DNA from: Rhizobium sp. BT04
Lineage (GTDB): Bacteria; Pseudomonadota; Alphaproteobacteria; Rhizobiales; Rhizobiaceae
Reading direction: 5' to 3'
Length of the DNA: 64,000 nt
Assembly: GCF_030053135.1 (NCBI RefSeq)
Contig: NZ_CP125651.1
Coordinates: 248,001 to 312,000, forward strand
The notes under the pieces were generated by a model. That model made no database searches. It was not told where the DNA came from and worked only from the letters and a program-made list of their open reading frames with translations. Made by a program: the position numbers and the translations under genes. Below are positions 44,412 to 53,881 of the stretch, one piece after another (the stretch's first letter is position 1; each line of letters starts with the position of its first letter).

Positions 44412-45339
44412 GCCTGAAACAAAGGCCCATGACTGGTATCACGCCGCTACGCCTGAGGACCGACAGGAATATGACGCCTTCGGCCCTTGGGTCTACCAGA
44501 TCACCAAGGAAAGCGAAATGCCGTCGCGTTTTCGCTTTGCCTATGCGCGGCACCACGATGCCCGCTTTATCCTAAAGATACCCGTCCATGCTGACCGCCG
44601 CGTAATGCGCCCAGGGATGGATCTCTATCTCGCCGTCCTGGCCATCGACGAAAACGGCGTGAGCATCTACCGCCTCGTCGAAAACCGTATCGTCTTCGAT
44701 GAATGTTCCTGGGACGGCGTCGCGGCCGTCCGCAACGGTTCCGACCTGCTGCAAGGAACCTTTTCGCTCCTGCTGACGAGCGGGAGCGAGATCAAGCTGG
44801 CCTTCAACAACGTGTCGAAGCGGTTGATGGAGGATGCGTCCGATTTCGTCAGGAGCCGTTGCGCAAGTCCGGTACAGACGCCGCGCCTGCCGGCGACCGT
44901 GCCCAGCATCGCCATCACCGACAACTTCTTCCGCTCAATGTTTTTGATAGCGCAAGGGCGATGCCCTACGCCGATCGCCGCCGCTCATTTCGAGCCGCCC
45001 GGTAGTAGGTGCCTCGACCGCGACGGCCGACGCCGAATGACAACCGGCCTCCTACTCCTGTTAGCCCCAGATGAACTGATCATCATCAGTCGCGACCAAC
45101 CGACGCGCCGGTACTTACAGGACAGTTATTCAGCGCTCACCACCTGCGTTCCGCTGGCCCGCATCGCAGGCTACGACTTCCGCGAAGCCACCACCGGCGG
45201 GACGCGGCCGCGCTTCCATGAATTGCTGCTGCGTCTCGGCGCGCAGGACCTGCTTCTTTTCTGCCTCGCGGTTCCCGAGACGGTACTTGCCCGGCTCGAC
45301 GACCTCGCCATCCCGCGCATCGGATCGAAGACGCTCTAG
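44386..45339 (+). CDS. Unknown protein with two PH-like halves, coupled to a MarR gene
   Basis: A 317-residue soluble protein that I do not recognise. The ATG has GGAGGAAAAGC just before it and lies inside the end of the MarR gene. Two sections look alike in style. Residues 90-155 (FDECSWDGVAAVRNGSDLLQ, TFSLLLTSGSEIKLAFNNVS) and 225-275 (GLLLLLAPDELIIISRDQPT followed by CVPLARIAGYDF) resemble bacterial PH domains, which begin by reporting local structure or membrane context. There is no signal peptide, membrane segment or catalytic motif. PH-like is a guess from pattern. The function is unknown. Confidence 0.7.
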   Translation: MLGLFRKSEPETKAHDWYHAATPEDRQEYDAFGPWVYQITKESEMPSRFRFAYARHHDARFILKIPVHADRRVMRPGMDLYLAVLAIDENGVSIYRLVENRIVFDECSWDGVAAVRNGSDLLQGTFSLLLTSGSEIKLAFNNVSKRLMEDASDFVRSRCASPVQTPRLPATVPSIAITDNFFRSMFLIAQGRCPTPIAAAHFEPPGSRCLDRDGRRRMTTGLLLLLAPDELIIISRDQPTRRYLQDSYSALTTCVPLARIAGYDFREATTGGTRPRFHELLLRLGAQDLLLFCLAVPETVLARLDDLAIPRIGSKTL

Positions 45340-45487
45340 GCGAGTTTCTCAATCTGGGCGTTCTGCCGTCGACGAACTGACGATCGTCCGGGATGCTGTG
45401 TCACTCAGGCCACATTACAAAACTGCATCTCAGAAAGCGGCCGAGGTCAGGCGAAGTCGGCTCTGTGAACCCACTTTGTCAGCACCC

Positions 45488-46489
45488 TCAGCCCAACCAA
45501 TCCAAAGACGCTATCCCTGACTTGCGCATCGTCTCCGATGGAAATTCACCAAAGCGATTTCGATACTCTGCGGCGAACCTGCTCGCGTGCACAAATCCCC
45601 ATTTCTGCGCAACCTTTTTGACTGTTTGTCCCGGCACGCCTTGTGATAATTCCTGGTGAACAGCGTCAAGCCTTAAATGCTGCAGGAATGCCATAGGTGT
45701 CGTGTGGCGAAAGTCTCGAAAGCCCTGCTGCAAAGTGCGCGGGCTTACCCCCGCCGCTTGTGCTACATCGCTGATCATTATCGGTTGATCGATGTGTGCA
45801 CGCATATAGTCGATGGCGCGCTTGACGGTTCGCGGCATTGGCGATTGGACGGTACGCAGGAGTTCACTCGAATAACGGTGCTGGGTTGCATCCAGCAAGA
45901 GTTCTAAAATCGTATTTGTTAGATTAACTAACGCAAGCGGCGCCTGAACCAAAGTTCGATCTGCCAAGCCCGAATACATCAACTCTGCTAACCGTACTAG
46001 AAAAGATCCCGGTCCTGTTGCCAAATCTATTTCTGGCGAAAAATCGATCCTGCCGCGAACTGACGTATCGAGACGAAGACCTAGACGCTGAGACAATACC
46101 TGCTCGCTAATCTTCAGGCCGAGATGTTTTCGTGTGCCGACAAAATGCAAGGCATTATCTGACATGCTACTCACAAAAGCCCCACGCGTCCCCTCCGAAA
46201 GTACCCGTTGGCCGTTTACAGTGACTATCGACCGCCCGCACAACGGCAGGAGGACAATGTTTGATTCGCTCGGGTTGCGATGCCGCATCTTGAGGTTGCC
46301 CCAATACGTTCCGGCAATAATAGAGATTTGGTTCGAATTAATGCCATGGACATTGAAAGCAACTTGTTCGCTGCCCTCTAGGTCCACCTCACTTCGCATG
46401 CAGAGGGTGGAAAGGCGGTTCTCAAGATCGCCCATGCTCGATCCCGCGATTGAGAATTCACTGATCTCAGTGAGGGGGTGTCGGCACAC
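45488..46489 (-). CDS. AraC family transcriptional regulator
   Basis: A 333-residue regulator. The C-terminal 110 residues carry the AraC double helix-turn-helix (IMISDVAQAAGVSPRTLQQG and TVKKVAQKWGFVHASRFAAE). The N-terminal half resembles the AraC_binding_2 domain, as in the regulator at 9733, with which it shares its overall layout. The proposed GTG start at 46489 has GGAG about ten bases upstream; an internal ATG at 46435 is possible. The promoter region is AT-rich compared with the rest of the window. No target gene is obvious. Confidence 0.85.
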   Translation of the reverse strand: MCRHPLTEISEFSIAGSSMGDLENRLSTLCMRSEVDLEGSEQVAFNVHGINSNQISIIAGTYWGNLKMRHRNPSESNIVLLPLCGRSIVTVNGQRVLSEGTRGAFVSSMSDNALHFVGTRKHLGLKISEQVLSQRLGLRLDTSVRGRIDFSPEIDLATGPGSFLVRLAELMYSGLADRTLVQAPLALVNLTNTILELLLDATQHRYSSELLRTVQSPMPRTVKRAIDYMRAHIDQPIMISDVAQAAGVSPRTLQQGFRDFRHTTPMAFLQHLRLDAVHQELSQGVPGQTVKKVAQKWGFVHASRFAAEYRNRFGEFPSETMRKSGIASLDWLG

Positions 46490-47099
46490 CTAAAGACTCC
46501 ATAAATCTAGCCACATAGGCTGCTTCAAATCGATGTAATACAACCACCGCGATTTAATCCCGATAGAGTAGTGACTATTTTCGTATCCTTAAGACACAGT
46601 TCGCGACATAAATATCTCGAACAGCAGTATAATAAGACAGATGCATCTACTGCTAGTATCCCAATTTCTTGTCATTTATTTATTTAGTGTCAACTTTTGG
46701 AAAGTCTCTACCGATCGCGTGAAGCTGCGCTTGACAGCACACCTGCGACTCCGACTACCAAGGTCAATATCGATGAGATGGTGCGTATAACGCAACAGCG
46801 ATTCAAAAAAGGAGGACTAATTTCATCGTCAAATAGGTTTGTTAAGGAGTTTTACGATGAATGCGGGTGTTACCAGTCTGCCGGTTAGGAATGGACACGG
46901 CGAAAGGCGGCAGGAACGTCGGTTCCAGCCCGACATGTGGCCATTCTCGATTTACTAGGCTTTGACCTGTACCCGCGCTCGACATGGTCTCGTTCACAGG
47001 CGAGTTCGGTCACAAAGGCGCCGTAGTAGCGCCGACATCCACTCAACTCGATCGCACGTAGACGTTGCAGTCATAAATGCGCCCATGCTGGGCGCGCAC
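46490..47099. other. AT-rich intergenic stretch
   Basis: Bases 46490-46700 are clearly richer in A and T than the surrounding 60% or higher GC DNA, with runs such as TTATTTATTTAGTG. Beyond it only a small possible gene (46857-46958) stands out. The composition suggests a promoter-rich segment or DNA of foreign origin. Confidence 0.5.
46857..46958 (+). CDS. Possible small protein (33 residues)
   Basis: An ATG preceded by AAGGAG at seven bases opens a 33-codon frame (MNAGVTSLPVRNGHGERRQE and onward, ending in WPFSIY). The product would be basic in the middle and aromatic at the end. A second strong purine-rich site, AAAAAAGGAGG, lies 40 bases earlier but leads only into an early stop. I recognise no family, and it may be chance. 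Confidence 0.25.
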   Translation: MNAGVTSLPVRNGHGERRQERRFQPDMWPFSIY

Positions 47100-47100
47100 G

Positions 47101-47129
47101 AAAAAGAATCGCCGGACCCAGCCGGCGAT
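47101..47129 (-). terminator. Rho-independent terminator of the chemoreceptor gene
   Basis: Read on the minus strand, ATCGCCGG-CTGGGT-CCGGCGAT forms a perfect eight-pair stem (47108-47129), immediately followed by TCTTTTT. It begins 27 bases after the stop codon of the chemoreceptor gene, so it is a standard intrinsic terminator. Confidence 0.85.
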
Positions 47130-47155
47130 CCTCTATCCTTTAAACGTCAGACCGT

Positions 47156-49468
47156 TCAGAATTCTTCCCAACTGTTGGCGACGGCAAGATTACCGTTTGT
47201 CGAGGGCTTGCGTGCCGGCGCAGCACGCAATGCATTGCGCGATGAGGTCGCGTCCATCGCCCGCGCGGTCTGCTGCAGGGCATGCACCTGGAGCACGCTT
47301 TGTTCGAAAGAGAACTGCGCTACGAGCGCGCGCAGTTTCGCCGCTTCCTCAGCGAGCGAAGCCGAAGCCGCAGTCGATTGTTCGACCATGGCGGTGTTCT
47401 GCTGGGTTGTTTGATCCATTGAATTGACCGCTGCGTTGACCTCGGCGAGTCCGATGGACTGTTCCTTTGCGGAGGTTGCAATCCCCTCCATATGGCGATT
47501 GATGTCTGAAATCTGCTCGCCGATAGTTTTCAGCGCGATGCCGGTCTCGCGGACCAGCCTGACGCCGCCTTCAACTTCGGAAGACGAAGTGTGGATCAGA
47601 CTCTTGATTTCCTTCGCAGCCTGCGCCGACCGCTGGGCAAGTTCGCGTACCTCTTGCGCGACCACCGCAAAACCCTTGCCGGCATCACCTGCGCGCGCTG
47701 CCTCCACACCCGCATTGAGCGCCAGGAGGTTGGTTTGGAAAGCAATCTCGTCGATCACGCCGATGATGTTGGAAATCTGCTGCGACGAAGCCTCGATCTT
47801 CTGCATCGCGTCTTCCGCGTGGCTCACGACCTGGACCGACTGCGCAGCGCTGTGGTTCGCTAGGGTCGCAGCTTGGCGGGCTTCCTCCGTGCGCTTGCTT
47901 GAATTGGAGACATTCGCGGTAATCTCGTCGAGTGCGGCAGCTGTCTGTTCGAGCGAGGCTGCCTGCTGTTCGGTGCGCTTGGAAAGGTCGCTGGCACCCG
48001 ATGAAATCTCACGTGTGCCACTGTCCAGTGCCGAAATGCTGCCCGCCATCGCCGACAAAGTTTTGCCGAGCTGACTGACCGAAGCATTGAAATCGTGCCG
48101 CAGCGCTTCAAAATCTGCGGCGAAGGGCTCATTTAGCTGGAAAGTAAGATCGCCGGAGGCCAGTCTCCGAAGCCCCTGCGCCAGACCCGATGTGGCGATT
48201 CTCAGCCGTTCTGCGGCGTCCTGCTCAGCTTTTTCCTGCGCGGCGACGCGCTCGCGTTCAGAACGCTTGCGATTTTCCTCAAGTTCCCCCGAGACCTGCG
48301 CCGCCCCCACGGCAGCGATCCTGAACTGTTCCACCGCTCTTGCTATATCCCCCATTTCATCGCTTCTATCCTTGAACGGAATCTCAGCAATGCGATCCCC
48401 CGTGGCAAGCTTCTTCATCGAGGCGATAATTCCGTGGACCGGCCTGGTCAGGCTGCGTGTTGCGAAAGCCGCAGCTAGGAGCGTTATCGTTAGGAGCACG
48501 CCGGTACTGGCAAGCGCCAGCCAGTAATTGCTGTCTGCATCTTTCAACACCTTTGCCGCGGCATCGATCATATCCTGCTCAAAGCGTTTTTCGACGGCAG
48601 CATAAAGATCCATTCGCGCGGCATTGGCGGAGAGCCAGGCCTCCGGCGATACATCGCTTATCGGCGCGTTCGGCCCGGCGTCCGCTACCAGCTTCAGCAT
48701 CCGGTTTGTCTCGTCCACCGGCTGGCCGGCATAGGTGGAATGGAAGAAGGCCCGCTGCTCGGCATTCGCATAGAAATCGATCATGCCTTGATATTGCTTC
48801 TGCCGATCGACGAAGCGGACAACCGCAGCAAAAAGATCGTTGCTGAATTTGCCGGCTGAGAAGCCTCCCGCGGCGTTGGCTCGTGCGGCACTCGATGCTT
48901 CGGCCGCCTGTAGTAGATAGGCGTAGACCAGCATGTTGCGTGTCACTTCCGAGTCTTTGGAAGCGGCGGTCGCATGCAAGCTGAAATCCAGCAGGCGAAC
49001 GATGGCGCCGGTATAAGCCGGGTTCGTGTTGTCCACGGATATGGATTTCGTCGATACTTTCGGGCGGATATCCTGGAGTTGGTCGGCCTTGTCCATACCG
49101 TCTTTCAAAACAGCGCCGACCTCAGTGTCGATGCTACTAACGGGAATATCGAGCAGGGCCTTGGCGACGGCGGCACGCGTCTCATCGGAGGCTCCTCGCG
49201 CTTGTTTCAGCTCTGCTTCCGACGCCTTGCCCGTCAAGAAGGCTACGGATTTTCCTGCTTCTTTCTGCAAGCTGTGGACATATGCGCTCACCCTCGCATT
49301 GAAATTTACGAGCTTGTCGGTTTGCTCCATATTTGTCGCCACCTCTGAATACTGGTTCAGCATGATGGCGGATGGTATGAGCATACCGGCAACAGGTATC
49401 AAAAGCAGAAGCAGAAGCTTTGTGGCGATACGGAATTGGAATTCGCGCTTTTCGTGGGCGACAGGCAT
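47156..49468 (-). CDS. Methyl-accepting chemotaxis protein with NIT sensor domain
   Basis: A 770-residue chemoreceptor. Transmembrane segments lie at about 18-40 and 325-350. The periplasmic part is a NIT (nitrate/nitrite-sensing type) domain, seen in VNFNARVSAYVHSLQKEAGK and the helical region after it. HAMP follows (TRSLTRPVHGIIASMKKLAT), then the long signalling hairpin with the conserved tip EIAFQTNLLALNAGVEAARA and GFAVVAQEVRELAQRS. The last residues, NSWEEF, resemble the C-terminal CheR/CheB tether. GGAGGAACGC precedes the ATG at 49468, which I prefer to a start 44 codons upstream. It stands alone and ends at an intrinsic terminator. Confidence 0.93.
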   Translation of the reverse strand: MPVAHEKREFQFRIATKLLLLLLIPVAGMLIPSAIMLNQYSEVATNMEQTDKLVNFNARVSAYVHSLQKEAGKSVAFLTGKASEAELKQARGASDETRAAVAKALLDIPVSSIDTEVGAVLKDGMDKADQLQDIRPKVSTKSISVDNTNPAYTGAIVRLLDFSLHATAASKDSEVTRNMLVYAYLLQAAEASSAARANAAGGFSAGKFSNDLFAAVVRFVDRQKQYQGMIDFYANAEQRAFFHSTYAGQPVDETNRMLKLVADAGPNAPISDVSPEAWLSANAARMDLYAAVEKRFEQDMIDAAAKVLKDADSNYWLALASTGVLLTITLLAAAFATRSLTRPVHGIIASMKKLATGDRIAEIPFKDRSDEMGDIARAVEQFRIAAVGAAQVSGELEENRKRSERERVAAQEKAEQDAAERLRIATSGLAQGLRRLASGDLTFQLNEPFAADFEALRHDFNASVSQLGKTLSAMAGSISALDSGTREISSGASDLSKRTEQQAASLEQTAAALDEITANVSNSSKRTEEARQAATLANHSAAQSVQVVSHAEDAMQKIEASSQQISNIIGVIDEIAFQTNLLALNAGVEAARAGDAGKGFAVVAQEVRELAQRSAQAAKEIKSLIHTSSSEVEGGVRLVRETGIALKTIGEQISDINRHMEGIATSAKEQSIGLAEVNAAVNSMDQTTQQNTAMVEQSTAASASLAEEAAKLRALVAQFSFEQSVLQVHALQQTARAMDATSSRNALRAAPARKPSTNGNLAVANSWEEF

Positions 49469-49694
49469 GCGTTCCTCCAGGAAGATATGACCAACATGTC
49501 TTCGCTTCGGGATGTCCTTCAGCGATTTCAACGTTGCTGTCACATGCAGCGTCCACGTGGTTGATTTTCGGTAAAGCCTGATGCAGCAACGATATGCCAC
49601 GGGATTTAAGATGCGGCAATTGGCTATACCCGCGCAGAACGTATAGCTGAGAACCTTCTGCTAGATCAGAAAGATGAAACGCTACAGATGCTTT

Positions 49695-49766
49695 CTGAAC
49701 CTCGAAGCATGGGATCTTTCGATCGCCATCGATGATTTCGGCACCGGCTATTCGGCGCTGAACTAA
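49695..49766 (+). pseudogene. Small EAL-domain relic
   Basis: One frame reads LNLEAWDLSIAIDDFG and continues TGYSALN before a stop. IDDFGTGYSAL is the most conserved stretch of EAL c-di-GMP phosphodiesterases. No start and no further EAL sequence are present on either side, so it is a fragment of a lost gene in the gap between the chemoreceptor and AraC genes. Confidence 0.65.
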
Positions 49767-49888
49767 ATTGAACGCGATAGAGAACCCGTAGGGCGTCGGC
49801 GCAGAGAAGCCTACGCGGTATGGGATTCCGGCAGCATGATTTACGATCGAAGTCCGGCAAATTCCGGCTTAGACCAATGAGCCTAAGC

Positions 49889-50803
49889 CTAAGGCCAATC
49901 CGCATAGCCCGAGGACAACATGCTGTTTTCCGAGCCGGCCGAGGCGCGGGCGATCTCGCGGTAGCCGGCGGGGGAAAGGCCGGTCTTGCGTTTGAAGAAA
50001 TGGCTGAAATAGGTCGGGTCGCGAAAGCCGAGGCTGTCGGAGATTTCCTGGATATTGCGGGCCGAGCGCTCCAATCTCAGCTTTGCCTCCTGCACCACCC
50101 GCTCGTGCAGAAGCTGGATCGGCGAGCGGCCGAGCGCCCTTTGGCAGATCGAATGCAGCCGGTCGGCGGTAACGCCCAGTTCCGCGGCATAATCGCTGAT
50201 CGGCCGGTGCCGGCGGAAACCGGCCTCCACCAGTTGCCGGTATCGCTGCAGGATCGATCCGGTTTCGCCCTGCCCGCGCTGTTCGCTTCGCTCGCCGTCG
50301 GAGCCGCGCCACAGCGCCATCAGCATCAGCCTGATATAGGCGGATGCGACCATCCAGGAGGAGCGGGCGGGATCGGCGAGTTCCCGCACGAAGCCTGAAA
50401 TCAGCGGGCTGATTTCGGCCACCGCTGCGGGATCCAAGGCTTCGACCAGCTTGCGCTGCTCGGTGAAGAGGCGCAGCGAATAGGATTCCACCTTGTCGCC
50501 GATCGCATCGACCATGATCTGCGGCGAGGCGCCGACCAGATGAGCCGCGCTTCCGGCTGATATCGATAGCTCGCAGCGCGCCTGTGGCGGCAGGAAGGCG
50601 AGCAGCGGTCCCTGCAAAGGCCGATCGTCGCCATTGTCGAAGTGAAGCTCGGCCGCCCCCTCGCCGAGCAGCAGGAAATGGTGGAAATCGGCATAGAGGC
50701 CTTTTTGAAAACGGATGCGCCGGTGCGACAGCGACGGCGCATGCCACTCGCCCCTGGCATAGTGATGAATCCCCCCGTTCGTTGCCAAAGGCCTCTCCTC
50801 CAT
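49889..50803 (-). CDS. AraC family regulator of the aromatic uptake locus
   Basis: A 304-residue regulator. The N-terminal cupin-like AraC_binding domain includes YADFHHFLLLGEGAAELHFD and ends near residue 150. The C-terminal helix-turn-helix pair reads ISDYAAELGVTADRLHSICQ and IQEISDSLGFRDPTYFSHFF. The second is a near-consensus AraC signature. It is divergent from the aldehyde dehydrogenase and liv-type genes at 51036-59617, which it probably activates. The start is uncertain, because the ribosome site is weak at 50803 and an in-frame TTG 18 bases later has GGAGAGG before it. Confidence 0.87.
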   Translation of the reverse strand: MEERPLATNGGIHHYARGEWHAPSLSHRRIRFQKGLYADFHHFLLLGEGAAELHFDNGDDRPLQGPLLAFLPPQARCELSISAGSAAHLVGASPQIMVDAIGDKVESYSLRLFTEQRKLVEALDPAAVAEISPLISGFVRELADPARSSWMVASAYIRLMLMALWRGSDGERSEQRGQGETGSILQRYRQLVEAGFRRHRPISDYAAELGVTADRLHSICQRALGRSPIQLLHERVVQEAKLRLERSARNIQEISDSLGFRDPTYFSHFFKRKTGLSPAGYREIARASAGSENSMLSSGYADWP

Positions 50804-51035
50804 TCCCGCGAAAGCATGCGACAGTCACCGGATAATTACAATATTAACCCAATAAATCGCATTCCATCCGCAGCCGATCGGCGTACCTTGTCTCCATCAG
50901 CCTTTGGGAGGAGGCTCTTCAACAGATGCAGGAACCGTCAGGCCGCCCTCGTGGCGCCGCGTCCGCTCGTTTTCTCCCATGGCAACAACGCAAGTGCCAG
51001 CATGTGGCGCCAACGCGTAGGGAATGGGTGGAACA

Positions 51036-52487
51036 GTGTTCGCGGCAAAGCTGATGATCAACAACGAGGCGATGGATGCTTCCGAAGGGGCCACCTTCGA
51101 ACGCATTGATCCGCTGACCGGCGATGTCGCAACGATCGCTTCGGCAGGATCCGTTGCCGACATGATAAGGGCAGCCAATGCGGCCGCGGCCGCTTTTCCG
51201 AACTGGTCGCAGACCGGCCCGGGCGAACGGCGCAGGCTCCTGAATGCCGCAGCCGATATCCTGGAAGCGCGCACTCCCGAACTCATCGCCGCCATGACCG
51301 GTGAAACCGGCGCCACCGCGCAATGGGCGGCGATCAATTGCGGGCTCGGCGCCGATATTCTTCGCGAGGCGGCGGCGATGACCACGCAAATATCAGGCGA
51401 GATCATTCCATCAGGCATTCCGGGAAGCCTCGCCATGGCGGTGCGCCAGCCGGCCGGCGTCTGTGTCGGCATTGCCCCGTGGAATGCGCCCATTATTCTC
51501 GGCACCCGCGCCGTCGCCATGCCGCTTGCCTGCGGTAACACCGTCGTCCTGAAAGCCTCGGAACTTTGCCCGAAAACCCATGGCCTGATCGGCGACGTCC
51601 TGCGGGATGCCGGTTTCCCCCGCGGTGTCGTCAATGTCGTCTCCAATGCGCCGAACGATGCCGCCGCCATCGTCGACGCGCTGATCGCCCATCCTGCCGT
51701 GCGCCGCATCAACTTCACCGGCTCCACCCGTGTCGGCAGGATCATCGCCGAATCCGCGGCAAGGCATCTGAAGCGCTGCCTGCTCGAACTCGGCGGCAAG
51801 GCGCCGTTCATCGTCCTGGCCGACGCCGATATCGATGAGGCGGTCGGTGCGGCCGCCTTCGGCGCCTTCATGAACCAGGGCCAGATCTGCATGTCGACCG
51901 AGCGGATCATCCTCATGGACGAGATCGCCGACGGCTTCGTCGGCAAGTTCCGGACGAAGGCCGCGACCCTCGTCGCCGGCAACCCTAACGACGGCAACAC
52001 GCCGCTCGGCACGCTGATCAATGCCGAAGCCATCAGGCGCGTCCGGTCGCTCATCGACGATGCCCTGCAAAAGGGCGCGGTGCTCGTCTGCGGCGGCGAG
52101 GCCCACGGCACGCTGATGGATGCGACCGTCATCGATCACGTGACGCCGGCCATGCGCATCTACCGCGAGGAGAGCTTCGGGCCGGTTGCGGCGATCATCC
52201 GGGTCGGCAGCGTCGACGAAGCCGTGACGGTTGCCAACGACAATGAATACGGGCTCTCGGCCGCGGTTTTCAGCGCCGACGTCAATGCGGCGCTATCAGT
52301 CGCCATGCGGCTCGAATCCGGCATCTGCCACATCAACGAAGCCACAGTTTCCGACGAGCCGCAAATGCCGTTCGGCGGCGTCAAATCAAGCGGCTACGGC
52401 CGCTTCGGCGGCAGGGCTGCGATCGATGAATTCACTGAGCTCAGATGGATCACCATGGCCTCGGGAAAACGGCACTACCCGATCTGA
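51036..52487 (+). CDS. Aromatic-type aldehyde dehydrogenase (vanillin/salicylaldehyde dehydrogenase-like), copy 1
   Basis: A 483-residue aldehyde dehydrogenase. The catalytic Cys is in NQGQICMSTERI, the general base Glu in LLELGGKAPF and the conserved Asn in PWNAPIIL. These motifs match the vanillin, benzaldehyde and salicylaldehyde dehydrogenase group. I chose GTG at 51036, preceded by GGGTGGA, because it aligns with the start of the paralogue at 58172; an ATG at 51024 has no ribosome site. It is the first gene of the rightward unit. Inferred role: oxidation of vanillin or a similar aromatic aldehyde to the acid. Confidence 0.87.
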   Translation: MFAAKLMINNEAMDASEGATFERIDPLTGDVATIASAGSVADMIRAANAAAAAFPNWSQTGPGERRRLLNAAADILEARTPELIAAMTGETGATAQWAAINCGLGADILREAAAMTTQISGEIIPSGIPGSLAMAVRQPAGVCVGIAPWNAPIILGTRAVAMPLACGNTVVLKASELCPKTHGLIGDVLRDAGFPRGVVNVVSNAPNDAAAIVDALIAHPAVRRINFTGSTRVGRIIAESAARHLKRCLLELGGKAPFIVLADADIDEAVGAAAFGAFMNQGQICMSTERIILMDEIADGFVGKFRTKAATLVAGNPNDGNTPLGTLINAEAIRRVRSLIDDALQKGAVLVCGGEAHGTLMDATVIDHVTPAMRIYREESFGPVAAIIRVGSVDEAVTVANDNEYGLSAAVFSADVNAALSVAMRLESGICHINEATVSDEPQMPFGGVKSSGYGRFGGRAAIDEFTELRWITMASGKRHYPI

Positions 52488-52556
52488 ATTGAGATCGGCC
52501 GAAATGAACACTGTGCACGGGCTGGGAGGCCCGCATCAAGAGGGAGGAATGAATTC

Positions 52557-53876
52557 ATGAACGGCATCTTCCGCAACGGAAAATTCAACGCGGCGTCTCT
52601 CACCCGCCGCTCTTTCATCGCATCAGCTGCCGCAGGCAGTGCGGCGCTGGCGCTTTCCGGCCGCACGGCCTGGGCTGCAAGCGGCGATACGCTGAAGGTC
52701 GGCTTCATCAGCCCGCGCACCGGCCCTCTCGGCGGCTTCGGCGAGACGGACGGCTATGTGCTCGACCTGGCGCGCAAGGCGCTGGCGAACGGTCTGCAGG
52801 CGGGCGGCAAGACCTGGAAGGTTGAGATTCTCGACCAGGACACCCAGTCCGATCCCTCGCGTGCCGGCCAGTTGGCGAAGGAGCTGATCAACAACCAGGC
52901 GATCGACCTGATGCTCGCCGTCTCGACGCCCGAAACCATCAACCCGGTGGCTGATGCCTGCGAAGCATCAGGCATTCCCTGCCTCTCGACGGTCATGCCC
53001 TGGGAGGCCTGGTATTTCGGCCGCGGCGCCAAGCCAGGCGCGCCCTCGCCGTTCAAGTGGACCTATCATTTCGGCTTCGGCGTCGAAGAGTTCCACAAGG
53101 CCTATGTCTCGCAGTGGAACCTGATCGAGACCAACAAGAAGGTCGGCGTCATGTATCCCAACGACGCAGACGGCAATGCGATCCGCGCCCATCTGGCGCC
53201 GGCACTTGCCAAAGAGGGCTTCACCATCGTCGATCCCGGCGCCTATGAAACCGGAACCACCGACTTTAGCGCGCAGATCGCCCTCTTCCGGCAGGAGGGC
53301 GTGGAGATCTTCAACTCGTTCCCGATCCCGCCCGATTTCGCCGCCTTCTGGCGTCAGGCGGCACAGCAGGGCCTCACCCAGCAGATCAAGATCTGCCAGG
53401 TCGCCAAAACAGGCCTCTTTCCCTCCGACATCGAGGCGCTCGGCGATCTCGGCCTGAACATCGGCAGCGCCGCCTACTGGCACAAGGCCTTCCCTTACAA
53501 ATCGACGCTGACCGGCGTCTCCGGAACCGAACTCGCCGACGGCTATGAAACGGCAAGCGGCAAGCAATGGACGCAGCAGCTCGGCGCCAGCCTGGCACTT
53601 CTCGACGCCGGCTTCGATGCGCTGAAAGCTAGCGCCGACGTCAAGAGCAAGGAGGCGGTCGCCAAGGCGCTCAGCACGCTGAAGACCACGACGATCGCCG
53701 GCAAGGTCGACTTCACCAGCGGTCCCGTCGCCAACGTTTCTCCCGGGCCGATCATCGGCACGCAATGGGTGAAAGCGCCGGAGGGCTCGAAATTCGCGCT
53801 CGACTATGTCGTCACCGAAAACGCCACCGACCCGAATGTCCCGGTCGGCGCCAAGCTCACCGCTTACAACGGATAA
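52557..53876 (+). CDS. Branched-chain-amino-acid-type (Peripla_BP_6) ABC substrate-binding protein, Tat-exported
   Basis: A 439-residue binding protein of the LivJ superfamily. The N-terminus LTRRSFIASAAAGSAALALS is a twin-arginine signal with cleavage near TAWAA. The mature part starts with LKVGFISPRTGPLGGFGETD and continues through GVMYPNDADGNA and TDFSAQIALFRQEGVEIF. Proteins of this type in soil bacteria often import aromatic acids or lignin-derived compounds. With aldehyde dehydrogenases on both sides, an aromatic ligand is inferred. GGGAGGAATGAATTC precedes the ATG. Confidence 0.9.
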   Translation: MNGIFRNGKFNAASLTRRSFIASAAAGSAALALSGRTAWAASGDTLKVGFISPRTGPLGGFGETDGYVLDLARKALANGLQAGGKTWKVEILDQDTQSDPSRAGQLAKELINNQAIDLMLAVSTPETINPVADACEASGIPCLSTVMPWEAWYFGRGAKPGAPSPFKWTYHFGFGVEEFHKAYVSQWNLIETNKKVGVMYPNDADGNAIRAHLAPALAKEGFTIVDPGAYETGTTDFSAQIALFRQEGVEIFNSFPIPPDFAAFWRQAAQQGLTQQIKICQVAKTGLFPSDIEALGDLGLNIGSAAYWHKAFPYKSTLTGVSGTELADGYETASGKQWTQQLGASLALLDAGFDALKASADVKSKEAVAKALSTLKTTTIAGKVDFTSGPVANVSPGPIIGTQWVKAPEGSKFALDYVVTENATDPNVPVGAKLTAYNG

Positions 53877-53881
53877 CCAAA

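Noticed and set aside
47079..47095. Hairpin GCGCCC-ATGCT-GGGCGC as a terminator
   Set aside because: It has no U-tract in either direction. The stem at 47108-47129 with its U-run is the better terminator for the chemoreceptor gene.
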